Below, piece after piece: positions 54,674-62,630 of a DNA stretch of 64,000 nt. The notes below the pieces were generated by a model. It was not told the origin of the DNA. It made no database searches and was given only the letters and a program-made list of their open reading frames with translations. Location: positions 1 through 64,000 of the forward strand of contig NZ_JNYQ01000018.1 of NCBI RefSeq assembly GCF_000717245.1, read 5' to 3'. The DNA is from Kitasatospora papulosa (lineage in GTDB: Bacteria; Actinomycetota; Actinomycetes; Streptomycetales; Streptomycetaceae). The position numbers were made by a program, and so were the translations under genes. Each line of letters starts with the position of its first letter. Position 1 is the first letter of the stretch.

Positions 54674-56712
54674 GTACGCCGTATCCCTTCACCGCCCTCG
54701 TCGGGCAGGACGATCTGCGGCTCGGGCTGCTGCTCAACGCGGTCAGTCCCGCCGTGGGCGGGGTCCTGGTCCGGGGCGAGAAGGGCACCGCGAAGTCCAC
54801 CGCGGTGCGGGCGCTGGCCGCCCTCATGCCCGAGGTCGCGGTCGTGGCGGGGTGCCGTTTCTCGTGCGACCCGGGGGCGCCCGACCCGGCGTGTCCCGAC
54901 GGTCCGCACGAGGCGGGGACGGGCGTGTCGCGTGCGGCGCGGACCGTGGAGCTTCCGGTCGGCGCGTCGGAGGACCGGCTGGTGGGTGCGCTCGACATCG
55001 AGCGGGCCCTCTCCGAGGGGGTGAAGGCCTTCGAGCCGGGGCTCCTCGCCGACGCCCATCGCGGGATCCTGTACGTCGACGAGGTCAATCTGCTCCACGA
55101 CCACCTGGTGGACCTGCTGCTCGACGCGGCGGCCATGGGCGCCTCCTACGTGGAGCGGGAGGGTGTGTCGGTCCGTCACGCCGCCCGTTTCCTGCTGGTC
55201 GGGACGATGAACCCGGAGGAGGGCGAGCTCCGGCCGCAGCTGCTGGACCGCTTCGGGCTGACCGTCGAGGTGGCCGCCTCGCGTGAGACGGACCTGCGCG
55301 TGGAGGTCGTGCGGCGGCGGCTCGCGTACGACGACGACCCGGCGGGGTTCGCGGCACGGTGGGCGGACGAGGAGGCGGCGCTGCGGGAACGCATCGTCTC
55401 CGCGCGCGCCCTGCTCCCCCGTGTGGTGCTCGGCGACAGCGTGTTGCGGCAGATCGCGGCGACCTGCGCGGCGTTCGAGGTCGACGGGATGCGCGCCGAC
55501 ATCGTCATGGCCCGCACCGCGACGGCGCTGGCCGCGTGGGCGGGACGCGAGGAGGTCGTCTCCGACGACGTGCGGCAGGCCGCGCTGCTGGCACTCCCCC
55601 ACCGGCGCCGGCGCAATCCGTTCGACGCGCCCGGGCTGGACGAGGACAAGCTGGACGAGGCTCTGCAGGACGCCGCGGACGAGCAGGGCGACGACGATCC
55701 CGACCCCGACGGGCCCGGCGGCGGGGTGCCCCCGCAGGGCGGCGGGCCCGAGAGCGACGGCGGCGGCTCGGACGCGGGCGGCTCCGACGACGGAGGTACG
55801 GACGACGGGGGCGCCGACGCGCCCGGCCGGGAGGACACCGGGAGCGGGGACGCGCCCGCGCCGGGCGGCGGCGGTGAGCAGCAACCCGTGCGGGCCGGTG
55901 AGCCGTTCCGGACGAAGGTGCTCAGCGTGCCGGGTCTGGGCGAGGGCGCGGCGGGGCGGCGTTCCAGGGCGCGTACCGAGCACGGCCGTACCACCGGTTC
56001 GCGGCGGCCCGAGGGCGCGCTGACGAAGCTGCACCTGGCGGCGACCGTGCAGGCGGCGGCGCCGCACCAGCGGGCACGCGGGAGGTCGGGCCGGGGTCTC
56101 GTCGTACGGCGTGACGATCTGCGGCAGGCGACGCGTGAGGGGCGCGAGGGCAATCTCGTGCTGTTCGTCGTGGACGCGTCCGGGTCGATGGCGGCCAGGC
56201 AGCGGATGAGCGCGGTGAAGGGTGCGGTGATGTCGCTGCTGCTGGACGCCTACCAGCGCAGGGACAAGGTCGGTCTGGTCACCTTCCGGGGGAAGGACGC
56301 CGAGGTGGCCCTGCCCCCGACCTCGTCGGTGGACGCGGCGGCCGCCCGGCTGGAGTCGCTCCCGACGGGCGGGCGCACCCCGCTGGCCGCCGGACTGCTG
56401 AAGGCGCACGACGTGCTGCGCGTGGAGCGGCTGCGTGATCCGTCGCGGCGGCCGCTGCTCGTCGTGGTGACGGACGGGCGGGCGACGGGGGGCGTGGATC
56501 CGGTCGCGCTGGCGGGGCGGGCCGGGCGACTGCACGCCTCCGAGGGCACCGCGTCGGTCGTCGTGGACTGCGAGTCGGGGTTCGTACGCCTCGGTCTCGC
56601 CGCACAGCTCGCCCGGGATCTGGGAGGCAGCGCGGTCACGCTCGACGAGCTGCGGGCCGACTCGATCGCCGGACTGGTCAAGGACATCACTGCTGCCGGG
56701 AGGGCCGCTTAA
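54670..56712 (+). CDS. Fused ChlI-ChlD type chelatase ATPase (cobaltochelatase motor)
   Basis: The 680-residue product joins a AAA+ domain (Walker A GEKGTAKST about 37-45, Walker B GILYVDEVN) to a C-terminal von Willebrand A domain with the MIDAS motif DASGSMA. Between them is an acidic linker of Gly, Asp and Pro (about residues 335-415). This is the fused I/D motor of Mg- or Co-chelatases; in cobalamin clusters it energises CobN for cobalt insertion. CobN is not encoded in this window. GTG start overlaps cobQ; stop overlaps the cobO ATG by one base. Confidence 0.88.
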   Translation: MSTPYPFTALVGQDDLRLGLLLNAVSPAVGGVLVRGEKGTAKSTAVRALAALMPEVAVVAGCRFSCDPGAPDPACPDGPHEAGTGVSRAARTVELPVGASEDRLVGALDIERALSEGVKAFEPGLLADAHRGILYVDEVNLLHDHLVDLLLDAAAMGASYVEREGVSVRHAARFLLVGTMNPEEGELRPQLLDRFGLTVEVAASRETDLRVEVVRRRLAYDDDPAGFAARWADEEAALRERIVSARALLPRVVLGDSVLRQIAATCAAFEVDGMRADIVMARTATALAAWAGREEVVSDDVRQAALLALPHRRRRNPFDAPGLDEDKLDEALQDAADEQGDDDPDPDGPGGGVPPQGGGPESDGGGSDAGGSDDGGTDDGGADAPGREDTGSGDAPAPGGGGEQQPVRAGEPFRTKVLSVPGLGEGAAGRRSRARTEHGRTTGSRRPEGALTKLHLAATVQAAAPHQRARGRSGRGLVVRRDDLRQATREGREGNLVLFVVDASGSMAARQRMSAVKGAVMSLLLDAYQRRDKVGLVTFRGKDAEVALPPTSSVDAAAARLESLPTGGRTPLAAGLLKAHDVLRVERLRDPSRRPLLVVVTDGRATGGVDPVALAGRAGRLHASEGTASVVVDCESGFVRLGLAAQLARDLGGSAVTLDELRADSIAGLVKDITAAGRAA

Positions 56713-57320
56713 TGCCACAGGGACAGCCTGTATCGGTACCGGACGACGGGCTGACGACGCGTCAGCGCCGTAACCGTCCCCTGCTGTTCGTCCACACGGG
56801 CATCGGCAAGGGCAAGTCGACGGCGGCCTTCGGGCTGGCGCTGCGGGCCTGGAACCAGGGATGGCCCATCGGGGTGTTCCAGTTCGTGAAGTCGGCGAAG
56901 TGGAAGGTCGGCGAGGAGAACGCGCTGAAGGTGCTCGGGGCGAGCGGCGAGGGCGGCAGCGTCGACTGGCACAAGATGGGCGAGGGCTGGTCCTGGGTCC
57001 AGCGGGGCCTGCACGGTGACAACTCCGACAACGAGGAGAAGGCCCGGGAGGGCTGGGAGCAGGTCAAGCGTGACCTGGCGGCCGAGACCTACAAGCTGTA
57101 CGTGCTCGACGAGTTCGCCTATCCGATGCACTGGGGCTGGATCGACACCGACGAGGTCGTCGAGGTGATGCGCGACCGTCCGGGGACGCAGCACGTGGTG
57201 ATCACGGGGCGGAACGCCCCGCAGAAGCTGGTCGAGGCCGCCGACCTGGTGACCGACATGTCGAAGGTCAAGCACCCGATGGACGCCGGTCAGAAGGGCC
57301 AGAGAGGCATCGAGTGGTGA
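56712..57320 (+). CDS. cobO: Cob(I)yrinic acid a,c-diamide adenosyltransferase
   Basis: The 202-residue product transfers adenosyl from ATP to cobalt. The P-loop HTGIGKGKSTAAFGL lies near residues 28-42, and the family segments KSAKWKVGEENAL, LDEFAYPMHWGW and VITGRNAP are present. The ATG shares its A with the stop of the chelatase gene. The final TGA overlaps the cobB start. Length is normal. Confidence 0.95.
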   Translation: MPQGQPVSVPDDGLTTRQRRNRPLLFVHTGIGKGKSTAAFGLALRAWNQGWPIGVFQFVKSAKWKVGEENALKVLGASGEGGSVDWHKMGEGWSWVQRGLHGDNSDNEEKAREGWEQVKRDLAAETYKLYVLDEFAYPMHWGWIDTDEVVEVMRDRPGTQHVVITGRNAPQKLVEAADLVTDMSKVKHPMDAGQKGQRGIEW

Positions 57321-58660
57321 GCGTTCCTCGTCTGGTCATAGCCGCACCCGCGTCGGGCAGCGGCAAGACCACGGTCGCCACGGGCCTGATGGCGGCCTTC
57401 GCGGAGCGTGGGCTCGCGGTGTCCCCGCACAAGGTGGGGCCCGACTACATCGACCCCGGCTACCACGCGCTGGCCACCGGCCGGCCGGGACGCAACCTCG
57501 ACGCGTACATGTGCGGGCCCGACCTGGTCGCCCCGCTGTTCGCGCACGGTGCGAGCGGCTGCGACCTGGCCGTCGTCGAGGGGGTGATGGGGCTGTACGA
57601 CGGGGCGTCCGGGCAGGGTGAACTCGCCTCGACCGCCCAGGTGTCCAAGTTGCTGCGGGCGCCCGTCGTCCTGGTCGTGGACGCGTCCTCGCAGTCCAGG
57701 TCGGTCGCGGCCCTCGTGCACGGCTTCGCCTCCTGGGACCCGGAGGTGCGGATCGGCGGGGTGATCCTGAACAAGGTGGCCTCCGACCGCCACGAGGCCC
57801 TGCTGCGGGAGGCCCTCGACGAGTCCGGGCTGCCGGTCCTCGGGGTGCTGCGGCGGGCCCCTCAGGTGGCGACCCCGTCGCGTCATCTGGGCCTGGTCCC
57901 GGTGGCCGAGCGGCGGACCGACGCCCTCGACGCCGTACGCGCGATGGGCGCCCGGGTCCGCGAGGGCTGCGACCTGGACGCCCTGATGGCACTGGCCCGC
58001 TCAGCACCGGAGCTGCCCGGGGAGGCGTGGGAGCCGGAGGCCTGCCCCCGGCCGGAGAACCGGCCCGTGGTGGCCGTGGCGGGTGGCGCGGCGTTCACCT
58101 TCGCCTACGCCGAGCACGCCGAGCTCCTGACGGCGGCGGGCGCGGAGGTGGTCGTCTTCGACCCGCTCCACGACGAGAAGCTGCCCCCGGGCACCTCGGG
58201 GCTGGTCATAGGCGGCGGCTTCCCCGAGGTGTACGCCCCGGAGCTGTCGGCGAACGAGCCGCTGCGCGGGGCGGTGACGGCTCTTGCGCTGTCCGGGGCC
58301 CCGGTGGCGGCGGAGTGCGCCGGGCTGCTCTATCTGGCCCGGGAGCTGGACGGGCGTCCGATGTGCGGGGTGCTGGACGCGTCGGCCCGGATGTCCGAGC
58401 GGCTGACGCTCGGCTACCGGCAGGCGGTGGCGGTCGCCGACAGCGTGCTGGCCGTGGCGGGGACCCGGCTGCGCGGCCACGAGTTCCACCGGACGGTGCT
58501 GGAGCCCGGGGCCGGACCGACGCCGGCCTGGGGCCTGCACCAGCCCGAGCGGCGCGTGGAGGGCTTCGTGCAGGACGGGGTGCACGCGAGCTATCTGCAC
58601 ACGCACTGGGCGGCGGCGCCCGAGGTGGCCCGGCGTTTCGTGGAGCGGTGCCGGGGGTGA
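57314..58660 (+). CDS. cobB: Cobyrinic acid a,c-diamide synthase (CobB/CbiA)
   Basis: The 448-residue product amidates the a and c acetates of (hydrogeno)cobyrinic acid. The ATP site is APASGSGKTT (about 10-19), followed by HKVGPDYIDPGYH and VVEGVMGLYDG. The glutaminase domain has the Cys in AAECAGLLYLA and His near the C-terminus in ASYLHTHWA. Two adjacent GTG codons (57314 and 57317) could start it; 57317 gives the common GTGA overlap. It is the last gene of the operon. Confidence 0.94.
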   Translation: MVSVPRLVIAAPASGSGKTTVATGLMAAFAERGLAVSPHKVGPDYIDPGYHALATGRPGRNLDAYMCGPDLVAPLFAHGASGCDLAVVEGVMGLYDGASGQGELASTAQVSKLLRAPVVLVVDASSQSRSVAALVHGFASWDPEVRIGGVILNKVASDRHEALLREALDESGLPVLGVLRRAPQVATPSRHLGLVPVAERRTDALDAVRAMGARVREGCDLDALMALARSAPELPGEAWEPEACPRPENRPVVAVAGGAAFTFAYAEHAELLTAAGAEVVVFDPLHDEKLPPGTSGLVIGGGFPEVYAPELSANEPLRGAVTALALSGAPVAAECAGLLYLARELDGRPMCGVLDASARMSERLTLGYRQAVAVADSVLAVAGTRLRGHEFHRTVLEPGAGPTPAWGLHQPERRVEGFVQDGVHASYLHTHWAAAPEVARRFVERCRG

Positions 58661-58722
58661 CGCCGCTCCTGCCCGATCCGGTGGTGCCGGGGGCGGGGTC
58701 ACCCCGGTCCACCCCTGCGGGG

Positions 58723-59445
58723 TCACTCCGCGACGCCGACCACCAGCCAGATGAAGCCCACGCCCGCGACCGTGCACAGCAGCGTGGAGCGGGCCGGGTG
58801 GTCGTGGTGCGCCTCGGGAAGGATCTCGGCTGCGGCGAGGTAGAGGAGCGCCCCGCCGAAGAAGCCGAGATAGCAGCCGAGCAGTTCCTCCGGAAGGGTG
58901 AACAGCAGGGTGGTCGCCGCGCCCACGATCGGGGCCAGGGCGTCGGCGTACAGCATCAGGAGCGCCTTGCGGCGGGCGTTCCCGTAGAGGCTGGTGATCG
59001 TGTATGTGTTGAACCCGTCGGCGAAGTCGTGGGTGATGACGGCGAGCGCGACGGCGGCTCCCATGCCCCCGCCGACCTGGAACGCGGCGCCGAGGGCGAC
59101 GCCGTCCATCAGGCTGTGGCCCACCATCGCGGCCGCCGCCGTCAGCCCGACCTGGGGTACCCGTTCCTCGCCCGCCCCGTGTGCCGCCTGGCGTACGGCC
59201 AGCGAGCGTTCGACGAGATGGGCCGTCAGGAAGCCGCCCACGAACAGCAGCAGGGCGGCGGGGACGCCGAAGAGAAGGCCTCCCGCGGCCTCCACCGCTT
59301 CGGGCAGCAGGTCGAGACCGACGACACCGAGCATCAGTCCGCCGGCGAAGCCGAGTACGAGGTGACGGCGGTCGCTGACGCGCTGCGCGACCCAGCCGCC
59401 CGCCAGGGTCATCAGGAACGCGCCGAGCGCGACGAATACCGCCAT
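58723..59445 (-). CDS. ZIP-family metal transporter
   Basis: The 240-residue product has about seven helices and the ZIP metal-binding motifs GHSLMDGVALGAAF in helix 4 and THDFADGFN in helix 5. A His-rich loop AEILPEAHHDHPAR near the C-terminus is notable. ZIP proteins import divalent metals such as Zn2+, Fe2+ or Co2+. It is placed between cobB and the cobE-cobC gene but on the opposite strand, so cobalt supply is possible but not shown. Confidence 0.88.
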   Translation of the reverse strand: MAVFVALGAFLMTLAGGWVAQRVSDRRHLVLGFAGGLMLGVVGLDLLPEAVEAAGGLLFGVPAALLLFVGGFLTAHLVERSLAVRQAAHGAGEERVPQVGLTAAAAMVGHSLMDGVALGAAFQVGGGMGAAVALAVITHDFADGFNTYTITSLYGNARRKALLMLYADALAPIVGAATTLLFTLPEELLGCYLGFFGGALLYLAAAEILPEAHHDHPARSTLLCTVAGVGFIWLVVGVAE

Positions 59446-59582
59446 GGGCCCTTGCTAGCGGATCGACCCCGCTCCCCGCACCTCAGGACGCCCTTACCCG
59501 TCGCTCCCCGTCCGCCCCGTCCGTCGCTCGTCCCTGTCCCGCTTCCCCGTCCCCGTCACCGTCCCCGGAAGGACCGCTCCCC

Positions 59583-61094
59583 ATGACCCGAGCCGAGCTC
59601 GTCGTCGGTGTCGGTGCCCGTCACGGCGTCGCCGCCGAAGAAGTGCTCGGGCTCATCCGCAGGACGCTGGCCGAGGCCGGGGCGGCCTCCGCCGACGTGG
59701 TCGCCCTGGCGACGCTCGACACCCGGGCCGACGAGCCGGGGATCACCGGCGCCGCGGCGTGTCTGGGGCTGCCCGTCAGGTCGTACCCGGCGAAGGCTCT
59801 GGCCCAGGTCCCTGTGCCGCATCCGTCGGCGGTGTCCCTCACCGCCGTGGCCACCGGGTCGGTGGCGGAGGCGGCGGCGCTCATGGACGGCGGTGAACTG
59901 CTCGTTCCCAAGCGGAAGTCGGCGTCGGCGACCTGTGCGGTGGCGCGCCGGGGAACGGTGGACGTCACCCGGGCATCGACGAATGGCGCCGAGCCGTTCA
60001 CCATGGCTGCCATGCTGCCCCCCACGAAGCACACCGAGAACGCCGGGCCCGATCTGCGGCACCACGGCGACGCGGAAGTACGCGGCCTGGATCTGATCGA
60101 CCTCGCCGTGAACGTACGGACCGGCACGCCACCGGAGTGGCTGCGTCGGCGGATCGTGACGTCGCTCGCGTCACTGGCGGCCTATCCGGACGGACGGTCG
60201 GCGCGGGCGGCGGTCGCCGGACGGCACGGTCTGCCCGAGGAGAGAGTCCTGCTCACGGCGGGCGCGGCCGAGGCGTTCGTGCTCATCGCACGGGCCCTGC
60301 CGGTCAGCCGGCCGGTCGTCGTGCACCCCCAGTTCACCGAGCCGGAGGCCGCTCTGCGCGCCGCGGGTCACGAGGTGGGCCGTGTGGTGCTCAGCCCGGA
60401 GGACGGGTTCCGGCTGGATCCGGCGGCGGTGCCGGAGGACGCGGATCTGGTGGTGGTCGGCAATCCGACCAACCCGACCTCCGTGCTCCACCCCGCGGGC
60501 GTGCTGGAGCGGCTGGCGCGGCCGGGGAGGACGCTGGTGGTCGACGAGGCGTTCATGGACGCCGTACCGGGCGAGCGCGAGGCACTCTGCGCGCGCCAGG
60601 ACGTGCCCGGGCTCGTGGTCCTGCGCAGCCTGACCAAGACCTGGGGTCTCGCGGGTCTGCGGGTCGGCTACGTGCTCGCCGATCCGGCGACGGTCGGCCT
60701 GCTCCAGGAGGCGCAGCCGCTGTGGCCGGTCTCCTCCCCCGCCCTGGCCGCGGCGGAGGCGTGCATGGAGCCGCGCGCGCTCGTCGAGGCGGCGGACGCG
60801 GCGGACCGGACCGCGGTGGACCGCGCGCATCTGCTGGCCGGGCTCGCCGAGTTCAGCGAGGTGCGGGTGGTGGAGCCGGCCGCCGGGCCCTTCGTGCTGC
60901 TGCGGCTGGAGCGCGCGGACGAGGTGCGCGAACTGCTGCGCTCACGCGGATTCGCGGCGCGGCGCGGGGACACGTTCCCCGGGCTGGGCGGCGAGTGGCT
61001 GCGGATCGCCGTACGCGACCGTGTGACGACCAACCGGTTCCTGCAGGCGCTGGATCTGGCCCTGCAGGGGCTGCCGCGGAGAGCCGTCGGCTGA
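59583..61094 (+). CDS. cobC: Fusion of CobE/CbiG-C domain with CobC-type PLP enzyme
   Basis: The 503-residue product has an N-terminal CobE/CbiG C-terminal domain (about residues 5-125, VVGVGARHGVAAEEVL, SVAEAAAL and VPKRKSASATCAVARRG) and a class I PLP aminotransferase-fold domain (about 165-495). The PLP lysine is in LRSLTKTWGLAGLRVGY. CobC makes the (R)-1-amino-2-propanol phosphate arm precursor; CobE acts in the ring-contraction part. The combination is known from actinobacteria. The start has GGAAGGAC upstream. A hairpin follows the stop. Confidence 0.87.
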   Translation: MTRAELVVGVGARHGVAAEEVLGLIRRTLAEAGAASADVVALATLDTRADEPGITGAAACLGLPVRSYPAKALAQVPVPHPSAVSLTAVATGSVAEAAALMDGGELLVPKRKSASATCAVARRGTVDVTRASTNGAEPFTMAAMLPPTKHTENAGPDLRHHGDAEVRGLDLIDLAVNVRTGTPPEWLRRRIVTSLASLAAYPDGRSARAAVAGRHGLPEERVLLTAGAAEAFVLIARALPVSRPVVVHPQFTEPEAALRAAGHEVGRVVLSPEDGFRLDPAAVPEDADLVVVGNPTNPTSVLHPAGVLERLARPGRTLVVDEAFMDAVPGEREALCARQDVPGLVVLRSLTKTWGLAGLRVGYVLADPATVGLLQEAQPLWPVSSPALAAAEACMEPRALVEAADAADRTAVDRAHLLAGLAEFSEVRVVEPAAGPFVLLRLERADEVRELLRSRGFAARRGDTFPGLGGEWLRIAVRDRVTTNRFLQALDLALQGLPRRAVG

Positions 61095-61108
61095 CGGCCC
61101 TCCGGGCA

Positions 61109-61146
61109 CGGAGAGCGGTGCTCCGCCGCGCGGGCACCGCTCTCCG
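61109..61146. terminator. Bidirectional terminator hairpin
   Basis: CGGAGAGCGGTGC (61109-61121) pairs with GCACCGCTCTCCG (61134-61146) between the convergent cobC fusion and LAETG-protein genes. Confidence 0.75.
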
Positions 61147-61156
61147 CCGAGGAGGA

Positions 61157-62308
61157 TCAGCCCCGGGCGCGCCTGCGGGCGACGACCGTGGCACCGGCTC
61201 CGCCCGCCAGCAGGACGGCGGCGGCGCCCGCGATGTACGGCGTCGAGGAGCCGGCCCCGGTCTCGGCGAGGTCGCCCGAGCCGGCGCCCCGGACGGGGTC
61301 GGAGCCGGTCTGGGGCTTCACGTCGACGGGCTCCTCCTTGCCGCCGGTGCCGCCCGTGCCCTGGGCGCCGCCGTCACCTTCGCCGCCGCCGGAGCCGTTG
61401 CCGCCGCCCGTCGATCCGCCGTCCGAGACGCCTCCGCCGGAGGTGCCGCCGCCCGCGGTGCCGCCGTTCCCGGAAGCGCCGTCGTCCGAGCCGCCGTTCC
61501 CCGATCCCCCGTTGCCCGGACCCCCGTTCCCCGATCCCCCGTTCCCCGATCCCCCGTTGCCCGGACCACCGCTGTGCGAGCCGCCTCCCCCGGGCGTCTC
61601 GCACGTCGACTCGGCGAGCGTGATCTCGCCCTCCACCTCGGCGACGTTCAGATCCAGCGGGTTCACCGAGACCCGCAGCCGCAGTGCCGTCGCGGCCGCC
61701 GTCCGTGTCGTCGTCTGCGTCCTCGACAGGTCGAGCGTCACCTCACCGACGCCGGGCACGTTCACCTCCGTCGTGCCCCCCGAGGTGAGCCGGGTCCTCT
61801 TGCCGAGCACCGTCACCTCTCCCAGCACGTTCGACTCCGCGACCGGCTTGCGGCCCACCTCGCACAGCGCCTTCGAGGTCACCTTCCGCACCTCGATCAG
61901 CGAGAGCAGCGGCAGCCCCGGCACGTGCACCCGGGCCGAGGCGAGATGCGTGTACCCCTCCGCCCTGTGCTCGTCGACGGTGGCCTCCGCCGTGGCGACA
62001 TCGGCCTTCAGCACCTGGACGGGCCGGCCCTTCTCGACGCCGTCGAGCCGCACGCTGAGCGCGGTCCTCTCGGCACGCGCCGGCGCGTGCACCTCGTTGA
62101 GCGTGGTCGTGAGCGGCACCCGGACCGACTTACTCAGGAGCGAGACGTCGAGTCCGGCGCGCAGCACGACCGCGCTCGCCTTTCCGTGGCCACCGGCGCC
62201 GGTGGCCGGCGTCGTCGCGATGGCTGCCTGCGCGGGGACGGCGACGAGCAGGGCGACGGGAGCGGCGGCGATCGCCAGCACGGCCGGACGGAAGGTGTTG
62301 CTGTTCAC
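61157..62308 (-). CDS. SCO1860-family LAETG-anchored cell-wall protein
   Basis: The 383-residue product has a signal peptide (residues about 1-30, ending AQA), a beta-rich domain of about 200 residues, and a Gly/Ser/Asn-rich stalk with GNGGS and GNGGP repeats. The C-terminus has the sortase motif LAETG, a hydrophobic helix and a basic tail ARRRARG. It is a class E sortase substrate fixed to peptidoglycan. I recognise it as the SCO1860 family; function is unknown. GTG 62308 is chosen as it gives a standard signal peptide. A palindrome at its promoter is listed separately. Confidence 0.9.
   Translation of the reverse strand: MNSNTFRPAVLAIAAAPVALLVAVPAQAAIATTPATGAGGHGKASAVVLRAGLDVSLLSKSVRVPLTTTLNEVHAPARAERTALSVRLDGVEKGRPVQVLKADVATAEATVDEHRAEGYTHLASARVHVPGLPLLSLIEVRKVTSKALCEVGRKPVAESNVLGEVTVLGKRTRLTSGGTTEVNVPGVGEVTLDLSRTQTTTRTAAATALRLRVSVNPLDLNVAEVEGEITLAESTCETPGGGGSHSGGPGNGGSGNGGSGNGGPGNGGSGNGGSDDGASGNGGTAGGGTSGGGVSDGGSTGGGNGSGGGEGDGGAQGTGGTGGKEEPVDVKPQTGSDPVRGAGSGDLAETGAGSSTPYIAGAAAVLLAGGAGATVVARRRARG
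61490..61570 (-). repeat. Short direct repeats coding the Gly/Asn stalk
   Basis: The unit CCCGTTCCCCGAT or CCCGTTGCCCGGA recurs every 12-15 bases and encodes alternating GNGGS/GNGGP. Such runs change length by slippage, so stalk length may vary between strains. Confidence 0.75.
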
Positions 62309-62394
62309 GATGGTGGAACCCCCACAAGAGACATGGAGCCTCCGGCGCCGTCCAAGGGGGGACATCGCGGGCACCGGTGGCCTCGACTCCGTGA

Positions 62395-62444
62395 ATCTTT
62401 ACGCACAGAGAGTGAACTGACGGACACCTTACGTCAGTTCACTC
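62395..62444 (-). promoter_or_regulatory. Promoter with palindromic operator upstream of the LAETG-protein gene
   Basis: TAAAGAT (62401-62395, minus strand) is a good -10. Eight bases upstream begins a perfect inverted repeat, GAGTGAACTGAC (62410-62421) and GTCAGTTCACTC (62433-62444), with an 11-base centre. Its position over the -35 region fits a repressor operator. TGAAC-N15-GTC inside it also resembles an ECF sigma-factor promoter, which is an alternative reading. Confidence 0.55.
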
Positions 62445-62630
62445 CAAAGAGGGGTTTCCGCATACACATTCGAATCCACCGGCACAGGAGTTCCTCCGAA
62501 TCACCTGTTTCACCGGTCGCGGAGCGCACCCATCGACTGATCCGGAGGCCGCACAGAGGTGCTTCAACGAGAGCCGTGCCCCGGAGTCACCACCGGTCAA
62601 CACGGCGCCTGTTCCGGCGTCAACCGGCGG
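62445..62630. other. Rest of the intergenic region before the amidohydrolase gene
   Basis: With 62309-62444 this makes a 322-base gap. This part is downstream of the leftward amidohydrolase gene. I see no coding frame and no clear terminator. Confidence 0.45.

Noticed and set aside
52895..56718. Long minus-strand frames across the cobalamin operon
   Set aside because: They are antisense to cobQ and the chelatase gene, rich in His, Arg and Pro, and lack ribosome sites.
61490..61570. Regular short repeats considered as a CRISPR-like array
   Set aside because: The repeats lie inside a coding frame, encode a Gly/Asn stalk and have no unique spacers.
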